DNA from: Theristus sp. LFF4_11
Taxonomy: Eukaryota; Nematoda; Chromadorea; Monhysterida; Xyalidae
DNA length: 64,000 bases
Direction: 5' to 3'
NCBI GenBank assembly: GCA_030248135.1
Contig: JASANC010005673.1
Coordinates: 124,001-188,000, forward strand
Within the stretch, counting starts at the first letter, position 1. Each line of letters starts with the position of its first letter. Both the position numbers and the translations under genes were made by a program. Shown here in pieces: positions 31,983-43,563 of the stretch. The notes beneath the pieces were generated by a model that was not told the origin of the DNA, made no database searches, and saw nothing but the letters and a program-made list of their open reading frames with translations.

Positions 31983-34950
31983 GTTACTGTGGGCAAAGCG
32001 ATGATTGGCTGTGTTTAGAATGCATTGTAAAAAACAATTGAGTGGCGGCCACAGTGAAAAGGGTGAATTTGAACTTTTCACCGTTTTTTTCTTCTGACAA
32101 AACGAAAAATTTTCAACTCACTGAGCCAAATGAGAGGATGTTGCAAGTTTCCCATTTTTTATTGAACAGTTGAAAGAATCTCAAACGTGAATTGATTTTT
32201 CAATGACTGTAACTAAAACTCGCAAAAGACTGTTTATTTCATTCTACTGGCTAGAAACTTCCGTCTCACATAAGGCAATATTGGGTCGAATTGCAATTAT
32301 AATAAATACACAAACAATAAGTTTTTGAAGCAGATTTGGCTTATTTATGCATGTAAATTGAACTCGAAGCTGCAAGCCTGTTGTGCAGCTGATAATACAT
32401 GCGTTGGTGTTTGTTTATTTCGAGCTCAAATGACTGTATACTGAATCTTGCCCGGTGGCTAATTTAACAGCTTGATTTACTGTAATGTGTCTTCTGTGTT
32501 AAACTGAACATGTGCCATGAGCTGTGTTGATGGAATATGAGTTGGTCATGGGGAGGGGGATTGAGTTGAAATTAAATGGAGCACACGACACTCGAATAAG
32601 AAACGAACTCAGTATCTTTGATAACCGAGTGAGCGCCTTGCTTGAGCCATTGTGGCAGATGAATATTATGTAACGTACAACGTATACGAAAAGATAAAAA
32701 AATTTACAAGCCCAGCGATACAGTAGTGGTTTTTGTTTGAGTTTTCGTAAAGAGTTATTCGTTGTTGATTAATAAATGGATGATGTGCAGGTGTGAAATG
32801 CGGTTGGTTAGTTTCACTTTGGTTCATTCAAATCACGCCGATTGGTTGCTTTATGACACAGCCAATAACTCTCGCTGTGTCTTTGATTGTTTTGTCGTCC
32901 GTTTGAGTGTGTTGCAAATACAACGAAGTAACATTGTAGTTGCAATTTCATCTTGTTTTTATTTTTGGTTTGGTAATTGTTTCTTTTGCGTTCGGACCTA
33001 AACAACGCTTGCATTATTAGATGTCGGGTTTCCTTATAGCTCAAAATGCGTAATAAATTTTCTGCGCAAAAATGACGCCGAAGAATTCTTGAAACTACGT
33101 CACAGCAGCAACCAACTGACCAAAAAATGACTATCGGAAATTGAACCACCATCTGTATGTATCTATCGTGTTGGTCATGCGCACTCACTCAGTCGCACTG
33201 CCGCGACAGAAATAAAAGAGGGAAACCAACGGAAAAACTGAGCCAAAAAGAACTGTCAGAATGCATTGAAATCAAAATATCAAAATGAGGCTTGAATGAT
33301 GAAAGAGGTGGTGGCTGGGAGATGAAAATGCGCTCATACATGGCAAAAATGTACAGTACAATGTATCAGTTGCTATTTTGATGGTTGACTTCACTTTCTT
33401 GCCGTTCATTTCGCCTGGAATTCAATGCACTTGCATGGACATGCAATTTTTTACATTTGTGTTCTGGAAACCAATTTTTTGCGATAAGACTGAAAAAACA
33501 GTGTTCAGTTCTCGGACAGTATTTTTTCTTTTTCCAAACTAATTGAATTTATTGAGCCGCTTAGAAATTTTTTAGTCAAGTTAAGTGAATGGTGTCATGT
33601 TTCAGAAATGGCATTATTGTTGTCAAGTTGTCAGATCTTTACGTTTGTACGTCGTAGAAACTAGTGAAGCATGTTTTGTACAACAGCGAAGCTATTCACG
33701 TGTTTGCTTTAGTGTTTAGTTCAGTTGCAATTGTTTCGAATGCTTATTTTAGTGGGTTTGCACAGCTGGCTGGTGCCATTCCAAGAAAAATCGACACACA
33801 GTTTTCAATTTCATTAACGCAATTTTGAACTAATGTTTTTTGAAACAAAGCCAGACCTTCATTCTCCGTTTCATTACATATTTTTTTATTTTTTTGAGTA
33901 CTTCATGATAGGAAACAAAACAGTACACAAAAAATAACAAACGAAACTACAAATGCAGTGTAATAACGTGGGTGGCATAAGCCGTGAGATATTTTTATTA
34001 GTTTCATAAACGTGAAAATATTGTCATGCGTCTGAAATGTTTATTTATCATGCTTTCTAATACGTTTATTTCACTGGCCATCTGAGACTTCAATTTATTT
34101 GTTGAAGTCCAAAGCAGCGAACTCAGCTCGCAGCCATTCAAGTTTTGTATCAATGAACCTTAGCTTCTGGGAGTATTTGGGTGTTTACTGGTAAGCGTAA
34201 TTCAGTTTGATTATTTTTAGTACGAGCGTCAAATGATGCAACAACAGATCGACCGGGGCGACTTGAAAAACGTCTTTGCAGTTCCTGTTCTGTTGATTGT
34301 TCCAGAAAGAAGACTTTTTGACAGCAAAAGTAATTGCCAAATGTTCTTTATGAATAAAGTTGTACAAAAAACGTTGGCCTCACGAAAGTGTTAAGTATCA
34401 GTGTGTTTTTTTAACATATGCACCATTTCACGTTTTTGTCAAACATCCTTCAACTTATTGCGATTCCAGAGCCGCGATTGCCTTTTCTGCAGTGATGATA
34501 ACAATAAATAACACGGGCGCGCACCATTTTTGAGGCATAAATTTAAAGTGTGCTCGATCGACTATAACGCCACGCTAAGCACAAATGAATCAAAAAGAAA
34601 AAACCGCCAGTGAAATCCGCAGCGAGTCCGTCGACCACTGAACCACTTTTTGGTTATATTCGTTTCATGGAAAGCGCTCATTCTTTTGTTGTAAAATCTG
34701 TAAGTGACTTGATTGAATTTTTCATAAAAAATAGGTAAGTGACAAAACACTCCAAACACTTAATCAGTCATCATGGAGCAACTACCAGCGGGGTACTAGC
34801 GCCAGCTTGAAATGCCTGAACATTAGCACACACAACTCCGCAGAGCTAGACAGTGTTGCTGCGACGTCTGTACAACAACAACTTTGCAGTGTATCTCTTC
34901 TCATCTCCACTTGAGTGTCCATCAAGCAATACGTTCAGCGTCAGCAGACC
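31983..34950. other. Intergenic DNA, nothing recognised
   Basis: AT-rich. A few short frames (for example 33188-32814 on the minus strand) lack splice or codon support. It probably holds upstream sequence for the gene starting at 34951. Confidence 0.4.
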
Positions 34951-37900
34951 ATGCGTGCCGCAGCCACCAGCAGTGCTGGCCATGCGACCGACGCGCTGAT
35001 GCACGCGCTCACACTGCGAGCAGCGGCTGGCAGCAGCAGCAATAATAATAATAATAACAGCGACGCGGCGCAGTCATCGTCGTCGTCACAATCCGCTGAT
35101 GAAAATAATAATTCGCGCTATCTGTCTCGCGAGCGCAGCGGCGGCGGCTCTGGCAACGCGAGACGCTCAGATGACAGTGACAACGGCGGTGGTGACAAGC
35201 GCCCGCCAGCCGGCACAGACGCCTCACAGCAGCACACCGCATACGGCACGAAGCTGGTATTCATACGCGACGCAATGCTGCGCGGCCTCTGGACGATTAT
35301 CGCCGAGTTGAATGAGGCGACCGAGAAACAGCAACAGCGGCAGAACGAGCCGCTTGATACGCATAATGATCAGGATAATGCGCGAAAGACGGCCGCAAAA
35401 TTGCGCGCCACAACAACGGAACAACGCCGCAAGAGCTCGCCGGCGAATAGTGCGGCGGCCGCTAATTCGACTTATTTGTCGTCGGCACCGATGCTGGCGG
35501 CGAACAGTCTGCTCGCGCTGGCGAACACGAACACGGTAAGAACACGGCACGCTCATTATGTTTGGCGCGCTGCTTTTTTCCTGTTCAGCACATGTTCCGC
35601 TCCACTATGTTGTGCTAAACGCTCATTTTTTGGTATTCCCGCCGCCCGTTCTTTCCGCTCCAGTTCCATTCTTGTGTGGTATGTACACGTATGCCGGATA
35701 GTTGTTCTGTGTCTTGCAGTAATGGTGCTATATTGCTACTTTGTGCATTTCTAACTGGGTAAATGTTGTTGTTTTCTGGTGTTCATAACAAGAAGAATGC
35801 AGGAAATACTAGACCAAAAATAAAAGTTCAACTGCTTTGCCCAGTCGTCGTTTTACCCTGTTCCCGCTTGCGAACGAATTCTGCTGCCATGTTGCGAACG
35901 AATTGAATGAACAATTATTTCAAGAAGAAAATTTTCAGATCTGTTTCAACAGCTGCTCGAGCAGCTTTTTGATGAACGAGTCTTCGGTTTAAACAGTTAA
36001 AAACAGCATAAACTGGCAGCTAAAAAAATCGCAAATTCCTAGGAACAAACGTGCACATGCAAATACGGTAAAAAACTGAGCCCATCTTGCTGCCTTATCT
36101 CCGTATCAGTTTTCAAGGCAACATGGTTCTTTTATTGCTGGACGGGAAGGAAAATCTTATAAAAAGCTACTACGTCGCATTTTCGTTGCATAGCGCTATA
36201 AATAAAACACGTCTGAAAAAGCGCATGCCAGTTCTGCAGCATCCACCGCGCATAAGAGAAGAAGCACACACAAAAAACGCGTAAATTTGGCCACTTGTCA
36301 GAAGAATTTGCGTGAGCCAAACCGACAACGGCTCGTACAGAAAACAAGAAACTCTGACACTTTTCATTATTTATTCCAACGGACAAAATATTCGCTACTT
36401 TTATTAAAAAAAGGTTTGAAGTCCGCTTGGCGCTTCGCGAGAAGCATACTAAAAACAGTCTAAAACTAATTTTACAGAATCATTAAATTCGTTATATTTG
36501 CTAGAAAGGTATTTTTTATGCTTTTTATAAACCAAAAAAATTAGCCGTTTACCGTGACGCAAAATTTGCGACAAAACTTTGCCTGTTTTGTTTTTCTGAT
36601 CGCGCCACTACTTTTTTACAAGAGCGTGCGAAAGTTCCAAAATGAGTAAGGCAAATAAATGTGTGCGCCTGTACCGAAAAGATTGATGAGCCGTACGTTG
36701 CTTTTGTGCTTCTGTCTCACGGTCTCTTTCACACATGAGTAGTATTGCACATATCTTCAGCTACATCTCACCGTCTCCAACAATTATCGATTTTTCAACG
36801 TATTGGTTTTACGGTTCGATGGTTTACCGAGTGCGCATTTTTGTTTTCATCGTGGCCGTTCCGTCTGACTGCCGTTGTGCATTTTCTGGGCTTCTCAGAG
36901 ACTTACTTGTTCTATGATGGGTTTCACACGGTCTGTCCGTTGTGCTTGCAGTGTATGTACGTACATTGTATGTACAATTTATGTACATTGCATGTACACC
37001 GTATGTACATTGTATGTACACCGTATGTACATTGTATGTACACCGTATGTACATTGTATGTACCTTGTACGTACACCGTATGTACATTGTATGTACATTG
37101 TATGTACATTGTACGTACACCGTATGTACATTGTATGTACATTGTCATTGTATTGCTTAAAACAACATTTTGTTTGTTGCAGCCGTCAAGCACTATGAAC
37201 GGCGAAACGGTGACGCCAAGAACCCAAATCACGTTTCCCGACGCCGACGGTCTCTTCAACGGCGCGCTGATCATCATATTCGTCGTGTTCTGTTTAAATG
37301 TGCTGGTCATCTTCCCTGCGTTCTGCTATTTCTCATCGAACACGGACAGCTGTCAATTCGGCTCGATCCTTCGCGAGATTTACGAGTCGCTGACAGAGTG
37401 GCTCTCGGCGTGGCGACGTGACCAACAGCTGCGACTGCGCAACCGACTGAACTCAGGGCTGCTGAGTTTCAGAAGCAGTCGAAACGTTGAAACGATTTCG
37501 TTGGTTTCAGGCGCGTCCAAACAATGTACAGTATTTTTGAAAAGTTTCGAATGCTGTCAGCGTGTGGGGTAAAAAGTGAGGGATGTCAAATTTATCTGTG
37601 TGTGGTTTGTGGTATGAAGTTTTATAAATTTGAACATTTAGCAAAACCGGTGTTCGCATTTCAAATTTCAGGTTCATGCTTCAAACCGGGCGTGGGATGA
37701 ATAAATTGAAATGCGATTTTTGGTACCCATATAATCTTACAACAAAAAACTGATCAAGAGACCTGACAAAAGTTTCAAATTGTGAAAAAGAAACCTGATC
37801 AAAATTTCAAATTCTGAAATTGTCAGTCGCTTTGTCTCATTTATTTTGCTTGAGTGCTGTATATTCAAATTATATTTCACCAATCCCTCACTTTTCAACT

Positions 37901-38424
37901 GCCTGAAACCCTCGATTATCGCTCTCAATTTTCGGACTTCCGAAACTAGCGGCCCCGCAGGAAACACGGAGAATCTACCGGCGCACATTTCAATGCAAAC
38001 CGAGGAGCTACTACCGCCGCCAACGATAAGGGTGCACGCAATCAATTCCAATAATTCGTCGCTCAACGACGCGCGCAAGGGGTCGGCTGGCAGCAACAGC
38101 AGCATCGCCGGTGTGCTGAAGACGGGCAGCAGCGGCTGTGCGAACCTCAATCATCAGCATATTGTGATCAATCAGAATAAGCTGGCAAAGATGAACACAA
38201 ACTCGATGAGGATCAATAATAACAACTCCACCACCGACTCGACAATGATCACCAGCAATTCGTCGACGTTGGTGACGTATGCGAATTCGCGAACAGTGTC
38301 CGTGATGATGCCGAACAACGATTCGACCGGCGCTTGCTCAACGACGACCGCAAGCAACACCGAGGACGAGGAGGAGACGAAGAAGGACACGGACAGCCTC
38401 GTAGTGACCACAACTTACCTGTGA
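34951..38424 (+). CDS. Single-pass membrane protein, AFCYF family member B
   Basis: Exons 34951-35535, 37183-37477 and 37961-38424; phases fit, 447 residues. The junction to exon 3 (a|gtcgaa to gcag|gaaac) is the best of several options. Exon 1 is low complexity (poly-Asn, poly-Ser, Gly-rich) with an IRDAMLRGLWTIIAELNEAT segment resembling part of member A. Exon 2 opens with a short linker, then one membrane helix ending VLVIFPAFCYFSS, then a basic amphipathic stretch (WRRDQQLRLRNRL). Exon 3 is Asn/Ser/Thr-rich, has an acidic EDEEETKKD patch and ends TTYL, a class I PDZ ligand pattern. The 1.6-kb intron 1 carries an 11-bp tandem repeat. Family not recognised. Confidence 0.6.
36953..37145. repeat. 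11-bp tandem repeat (GTATGTACATT / GTATGTACACC)
   Basis: About 17 units of 11 bp alternate ATT and ACC endings around a palindromic TGTACA core. The array is open in several frames on both strands only because of its period. It ends about 35 bp before the membrane exon of the gene at 34951-38424. Confidence 0.9.
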
Positions 38425-39243
38425 TCTTGTTCTGCCGCGGTAGTATGCTCGACGAAGAGCTGCGTTTGTTTAGTTTGTAGCTCCTTTCTACCGTTTCTAC
38501 AGTTTCTACCGCCACTCGCTCCAGAAACCCGACGGTAGCAAACTCCGGTGATTTGGTGCGCGGTGCGGGGTGGCACAGAGCGCTGGTTTTGCCATTGTCC
38601 ATGTCCGGTCAGGCTGTAGGGGTGTGCATCTGTGAACTGCTTGTCTGAAACTTGTCTGTCACGGAATTTCGTGAGCTGGTTTGCCAAATCTAGCAAAGTG
38701 CACAAAATTTGATTTTCAACATCTATGCAGTAAAAAGAACGCGAATGCGCTTCGAGTAAAGTTTCCATGAAGCTTGGGTTTAATTCTTTTATTCTGATTT
38801 TTTAAACTGAAATACTGATTTGTTGATTTGTTGGTTATGTGCAAAATGTATCTGTTTTTTGAAGAGCGTTGTTTTGTTTATTTATCACTGATTTTAAGTC
38901 ATAAACGTAATGCCTTTTTGGTTCCTGAATTAAAACAAATCAAATAAAAATCTGATAACATAAGAAACCAGACATAACAACACGTTTAGTAAGTTTAAGA
39001 ACATGCAACATCTCATGATGTTAAAAACAGACAACTAGGCATGTACAAAACAAACAAAGCGCAGGTTTTTTTTGTAAGTTCAAAAAGTATGAATAACACA
39101 TATTCTTTTATGTATGATAGAAAAACTGTCTACCCGTAATGAAACGAAAAACAATTGAAGATTAGATACATTGTAGAAGAGCAATAATAAAGTGACCAAG
39201 TTGACCAAGGAATTCCATGCGTTTCGCCAAATGTCAAAAGTGT
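38425..39243. other. 3' flank and convergent intergenic space
   Basis: Likely 3' untranslated DNA for the plus-strand gene ending at 38424, followed by AT-rich DNA up to the end of the minus-strand F-box gene. A 117-codon minus-strand frame at 38768-38415 has no supporting features. Confidence 0.4.
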
Positions 39244-40896
39244 TCACTTGCTCAATCCGTAGTAACAACATGGAAAACAGACTGCCAGTTTCGGTTGTTC
39301 TACGTGATCGTCAAATCGATAGACCGTAGGTTCGCGAACATCGCCGTAATAGAATGCAATTGTTCCCGAGCTGTAAAACTGAACATTGCCGATGTCGATC
39401 GTTTGTAATCTAAAAATATTGTGTCCAGCGACATTTTGATTGATGTGACACAACATTAAACCATTAAAGGTCGCCATTTTTTGAGTGGAAACGGCTAGAA
39501 ACTACAAATAAAAAAATAGACCTGATAAACGTCTCTGCAACCGAGGCCAGAAAAAAGCGCAATCCACGCGACATGCAGCGTTTCGCTCGTTTCGAGAAAC
39601 CATGCAACGTCTCGTACAGCACTTTGTCTGCTTTGTTCATGATTAGAAACTCTCGGCAGAGATAAACAACGCTGTGGTGGATAGTGAGCGTCTCCAGCAA
39701 AGGCATCGCAACACGGCAGTCTTCGAAGTCGTTCAACGCAAACGCCGTTCTGCTGAGGTCACAATGGCGCAGACGGGTGAACACGTTCTGCCAGAGAAGT
39801 CTGCAAACAATCACTGGGCAATAAGCGAAAGCACAACTCTGGTTCGCAAAAGATCACAACTGATAAGTGAACTGCTAGCGTTGAAAAACTCACCTGAACA
39901 GACTTCTGCCAATTGGTGTCACATACGGCAGCTTGATGGGCAATCGTCCAAATCGACATTCGTTGTACAGTTCTTCGTAGTAGTCAATTGTACTGCTTGT
40001 GCTATTCGAGCTGTTGTTATTCGATGGAATCAGTTTATTCGACGATGAATACTGATTTTCCTTGTTGTTGCTTTTGAATCGGCGCTTCAAAAAGTTCGAA
40101 TCAGCATCATTGTTTCTTTGAATTCCGCTGAAATCAGTGCAAATCCACTGACTGTCGTTGGATTGAGCACTGTTCGACGGAAAATAGTTGTCGCAAGAAA
40201 CGAAGATTATCGAATCGGCATGAGTGAGAACGCAGTCGATCAGGAATTGAAGCTCGCGGTAGCGATGCTTCACCAGCGCCAGTTTGACCTGGCAATCTAG
40301 GCCGAACCCAGATTTGGCTGCTCGCACAGGAAGCAAATTATCTTCGGGAATGGAAAGTCTGAAACCAAAGGCAGAGTTTTCATAGATCTTTAATAATAAG
40401 AAAATATCAAAAGAACTGATGGCTTGGCTTACCGAACGGGCTGTTCCTCTCGCTTTGATGGGTTCAAACTCCTGACGTCGGCATCAATACAAAACACTCT
40501 TTTGGCTGGCCAGACTTTCGTATCGACAAATTGCCGCGCCTCACTCGAAACCAACCTCAAAGTCAACCAATCGGACAGATGCAAATGTCTCAAACATAAC
40601 CTGACAAAAACTTTTTCTGGCAGCAAGGCGAACAACGAATTTTCCGTTGAAGAATTCTGAGCAACATTGTTGGTGGAGCCGACGTGGCTCGAATCGATGT
40701 AGTACAAATCCAGCGCGTCCGATGAAAAATGTTGATGGTTGAGGTTGGAAGAAATTGTTGTACACGTTGAAAGATCACACCACTCGGAATTATTTCGAAT
40801 GTTTTCGACTGCTTTTGTTGCATTATTTTGATCAGTGATTGGAATTTTGTCATTAGCAACACCAGTTTTAGTTTTGGTTAATAACTGCAGCTCCAT
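39244..40896 (-). CDS. F-box protein, 4 exons
   Basis: Exons 40896-40433, 40358-39894, 39800-39522, 39409-39244; phases agree (2,2,2), 457 residues. F-box proteins recruit substrates to SCF ubiquitin ligases. An F-box-like segment sits at about residues 88-130 (SLFALLPEKVFVRLCLRHL, then LTLRLVSSEARQFV). The Asn/Ser-rich N-terminus precedes it. The remainder has repeated strand-helix pieces (HCDLSRTAFAL, MPLLETLTIHHSV, LQTIDIGNVQF) that resemble irregular leucine-rich repeats as in FBXL or nematode F-box proteins. Exon 3 also stays open past its donor to a stop at 39464, so intron retention would give a shorter C-terminus. The substrate is unknown. Confidence 0.65.
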
Positions 40897-43563
40897 AGGT
40901 TTTTGTTTGGATAGCCGTCAAGAGAAAAGTTCTGAAAAATGTAACAAAAATCAGATGAACGAAACCATTTCCCGCAACTAATCATTGCAGCAGCGTGATG
41001 TCTTACAATTAATTGTTGGTGGTCTTGACGCGATTGTTTTTCTGTTACGGTATCCAAATAGAATTGAATTCTTTATAATGGTTTGTTTGTTTAAGGAAAA
41101 TTGCAAATATTCAAACTTTTTCATCATGCCCTGCAAAACCGCCTGCAGTGCACGCCTGCAGTGCATCCTGCACTGCATATTGAAAAAATGACTGAAACTG
41201 ACTGAGTGTATTGTAATACGCCGTGCAAGATGCACTATGCAGTGCGTTTCACTTGCAGAATGCAGTACTATACAGGATGCAGTGCAGGAGGTAGCGCAGT
41301 GCAATATTTTTTCTGTGTGAAACAAATAAAATCTTATGAAATTGTTTGTTTCGGGTATTCCGTGGTTTTCGAATGAAAACTTTTTTGTCCTACTTGCGGA
41401 ACAAACTACGGTTTATTCAGGAAAATGATGAAAAAGCAAAAATCGGAATAAAAAAGCTTATCCTTATAATAATCAAATCAAGCTGAAAACCGGTGTGCGC
41501 ATGTTTTGTTGCGGAGGATGAATAGCGAGCCAAAAAAACAAATAAAGTTTTCCAGTCGGCTGAAATTCAGTTTGAATGAATGCGCTAATGGAGTCTTTGT
41601 GTATCCCCGTTGCGATCTCAATCTTTTTCTATTATAAACTGAACGAAATAAATGGACAAAATAAAAGGCTCTCGATTGATTTTTTTAGCGCGGCTGAAAG
41701 AAATAAGGCTACCATATAATATTCGGTGGAGAATCGTTTTATCCTTCAAACATTTTCATCGACAAAAAATGGTTGCTGGAAAAACTCGCTATACCCAAAC
41801 GCGGCAGAACGCCAGAAGAAAAAAGCGCTTGGCGCCGCGCGCTGCCCAAAACTGCGCAAACGTGCCGATTGGATAAACGTTAGCTGGGTGCTGGCGCAAC
41901 TCGCTGAGTCAGTTTTGAGCCGTCGCACGGTCTTTTCTCAAGCGGTCCGTCGGCTACATACAACATGAGCCGTATGCGCGAAATAAGATTGGCAAGTGAA
42001 GTGCAGATGAGACTTGAGCGAAACTGGGCGAAACGCAGCGCAATATTTAGTAGAATTGGTGCAAATATGTGCAATTTCGTGGCATGCGCGGTCTGGCGTT
42101 TGGTACACGCCTCTCTCAAAAGTTTCCCGTGACAACGAGAGTCGTAAAAAGTATGATATAATGTCAAAACGGGAATGTCTCGGACGAAGTACACTTTGCG
42201 GTAAAGTGCGTGTGCAAAAATTCAATTTTACCGCAACATCCATCATGAGTAAACACGTTTTTTTTTCAATGTTCTCCTCAGAGGGAAGACACTTTGCAAA
42301 CATGTACATACATACTCCCAATAGACTGGAACTTCAATGGAACGCAGTGATAGAAGACGCCTTGAACGCGATCGTACACGCTGCATTTATTTGGGCGATG
42401 ATGAATTAAGGAAGATGATCTTTGCTTGAACTTTCAACGCGAAAAAAAATTAAAATTAGTTTTGCGAGTTTTTCATTCCAAAATTGCACAAACATTTGTG
42501 TGGTGTTTACAAATGGCACCACTCCAATGCAAAACCGCGTGCGCACCTGTGCTATTTTTGAGCCAGCTTTTTGCGTGTGTGCACCGTTCAATCTTTGTAA
42601 TCGCGTTGCTTTCGTTTTGTTTACTGGCTGGAGCAGCATGAGAGAATTGGAATTATTTACAAAATATCGTTTGTCCTGAACTTTTGGCCTTACGCAATAA
42701 CCCCATTTTAGCGAAAAGGATCAAAGTCCAATTGATTTATCCGTTTTCATGTGACTGATCGGCAGTGATAAAAGTTTTTGAAACATAACAGTTCATCGAT
42801 TTTTTAATACATTTTTTCTTGTTCAATATCAACGAACCACGAATAGTTAGTTTATCCTGCGTTTGTCTATGTGGAAAGAAAAAGTAAATAACGATTCAGA
42901 AAACATCCGTGCACACTGCGGAGCAAAATGTACGTGCATGGAGCCAAACGCAAGCTAATCCAGCAAGCTATATCCTGAAAGCTGCCCACGATTCGATGCA
43001 ATTGCACGCACGGGTTTTACGTTTCTCTTGGGATTTTCCATGTTTACCGATTATAATAAAGTCAATTGCGCACAAAGCAAAATCAAAACACGGACAGATT
43101 AAAAACAAACTAGGCAGCAACGGTGTATCATGCGGTTGTTCGGGTGCGTTGCAGGTTTGTTCGTGCATGTTCGCTGTGTTCAGCGCGCTGCACCTGCTTG
43201 GCTCACATGCTCCTTGTGCCAAACGCTTCAGACGCATCGCAACGACATGAGCCGATTTGTTCTTTTCGCGCCGAGCACAAGTAAATTCAAGTGTTGCGTG
43301 CAAGTTTATTGTGTTGTACGTACGCGCTTGTTTTGTTTTGGAGCACCGTACGCGTTTTGCTGCGCTGCGCTGAGCTTCAAACAAATCAATCAGCAGCTCC
43401 GGAAATTTTTTTAACCCGTTAAGCTAGAGTTCCGAAACTGAACCCGTCTGAAGCTTTCCGTCTGAAGTCTCGGACAACCTGACGGACTTTTATTCGCTCA
43501 GTCACCACGACTAGAAATGAAATTTAAAAGTATCAATCAGTAACAACGCAAACAGACCTTGCA
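40897..43563. other. Intergenic DNA, nothing coding recognised
   Basis: No frame-consistent exons. It includes a cluster of TGCAGTGCA words at 41140-41310. Frames at 41880-43400 on both strands are overlapping shadows without splice or domain support. Confidence 0.4.
41140..41310. repeat. Cluster of TGCAGTGCA-type palindromic words
   Basis: At least eight words of the type CTGCAGTGC/GCACTGCA in both orientations within 170 bp, including CCTGCAGTGCAT, CCTGCACTGCAT, GATGCAGTGCAGG and GCAGTGCAATA. It could be a decayed small inverted-repeat element or a binding-site cluster. Confidence 0.5.

Noticed and set aside
36824..37310. YVHCMY-type repetitive proteins on both strands
   Set aside because: By-products of an 11-bp repeat without stops. 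The true coding exon begins at 37183.
39464..39521. Alternative C-terminus of the F-box protein by read-through to a stop at 39464
   Set aside because: Kept only as a possible isoform. Splicing 39522 to 39409 keeps phase and continues with better coding sequence.
42909..43414. Overlapping frames on both strands near 43 kb
   Set aside because: No splice sites, domains or composition shift; mutual shadows.
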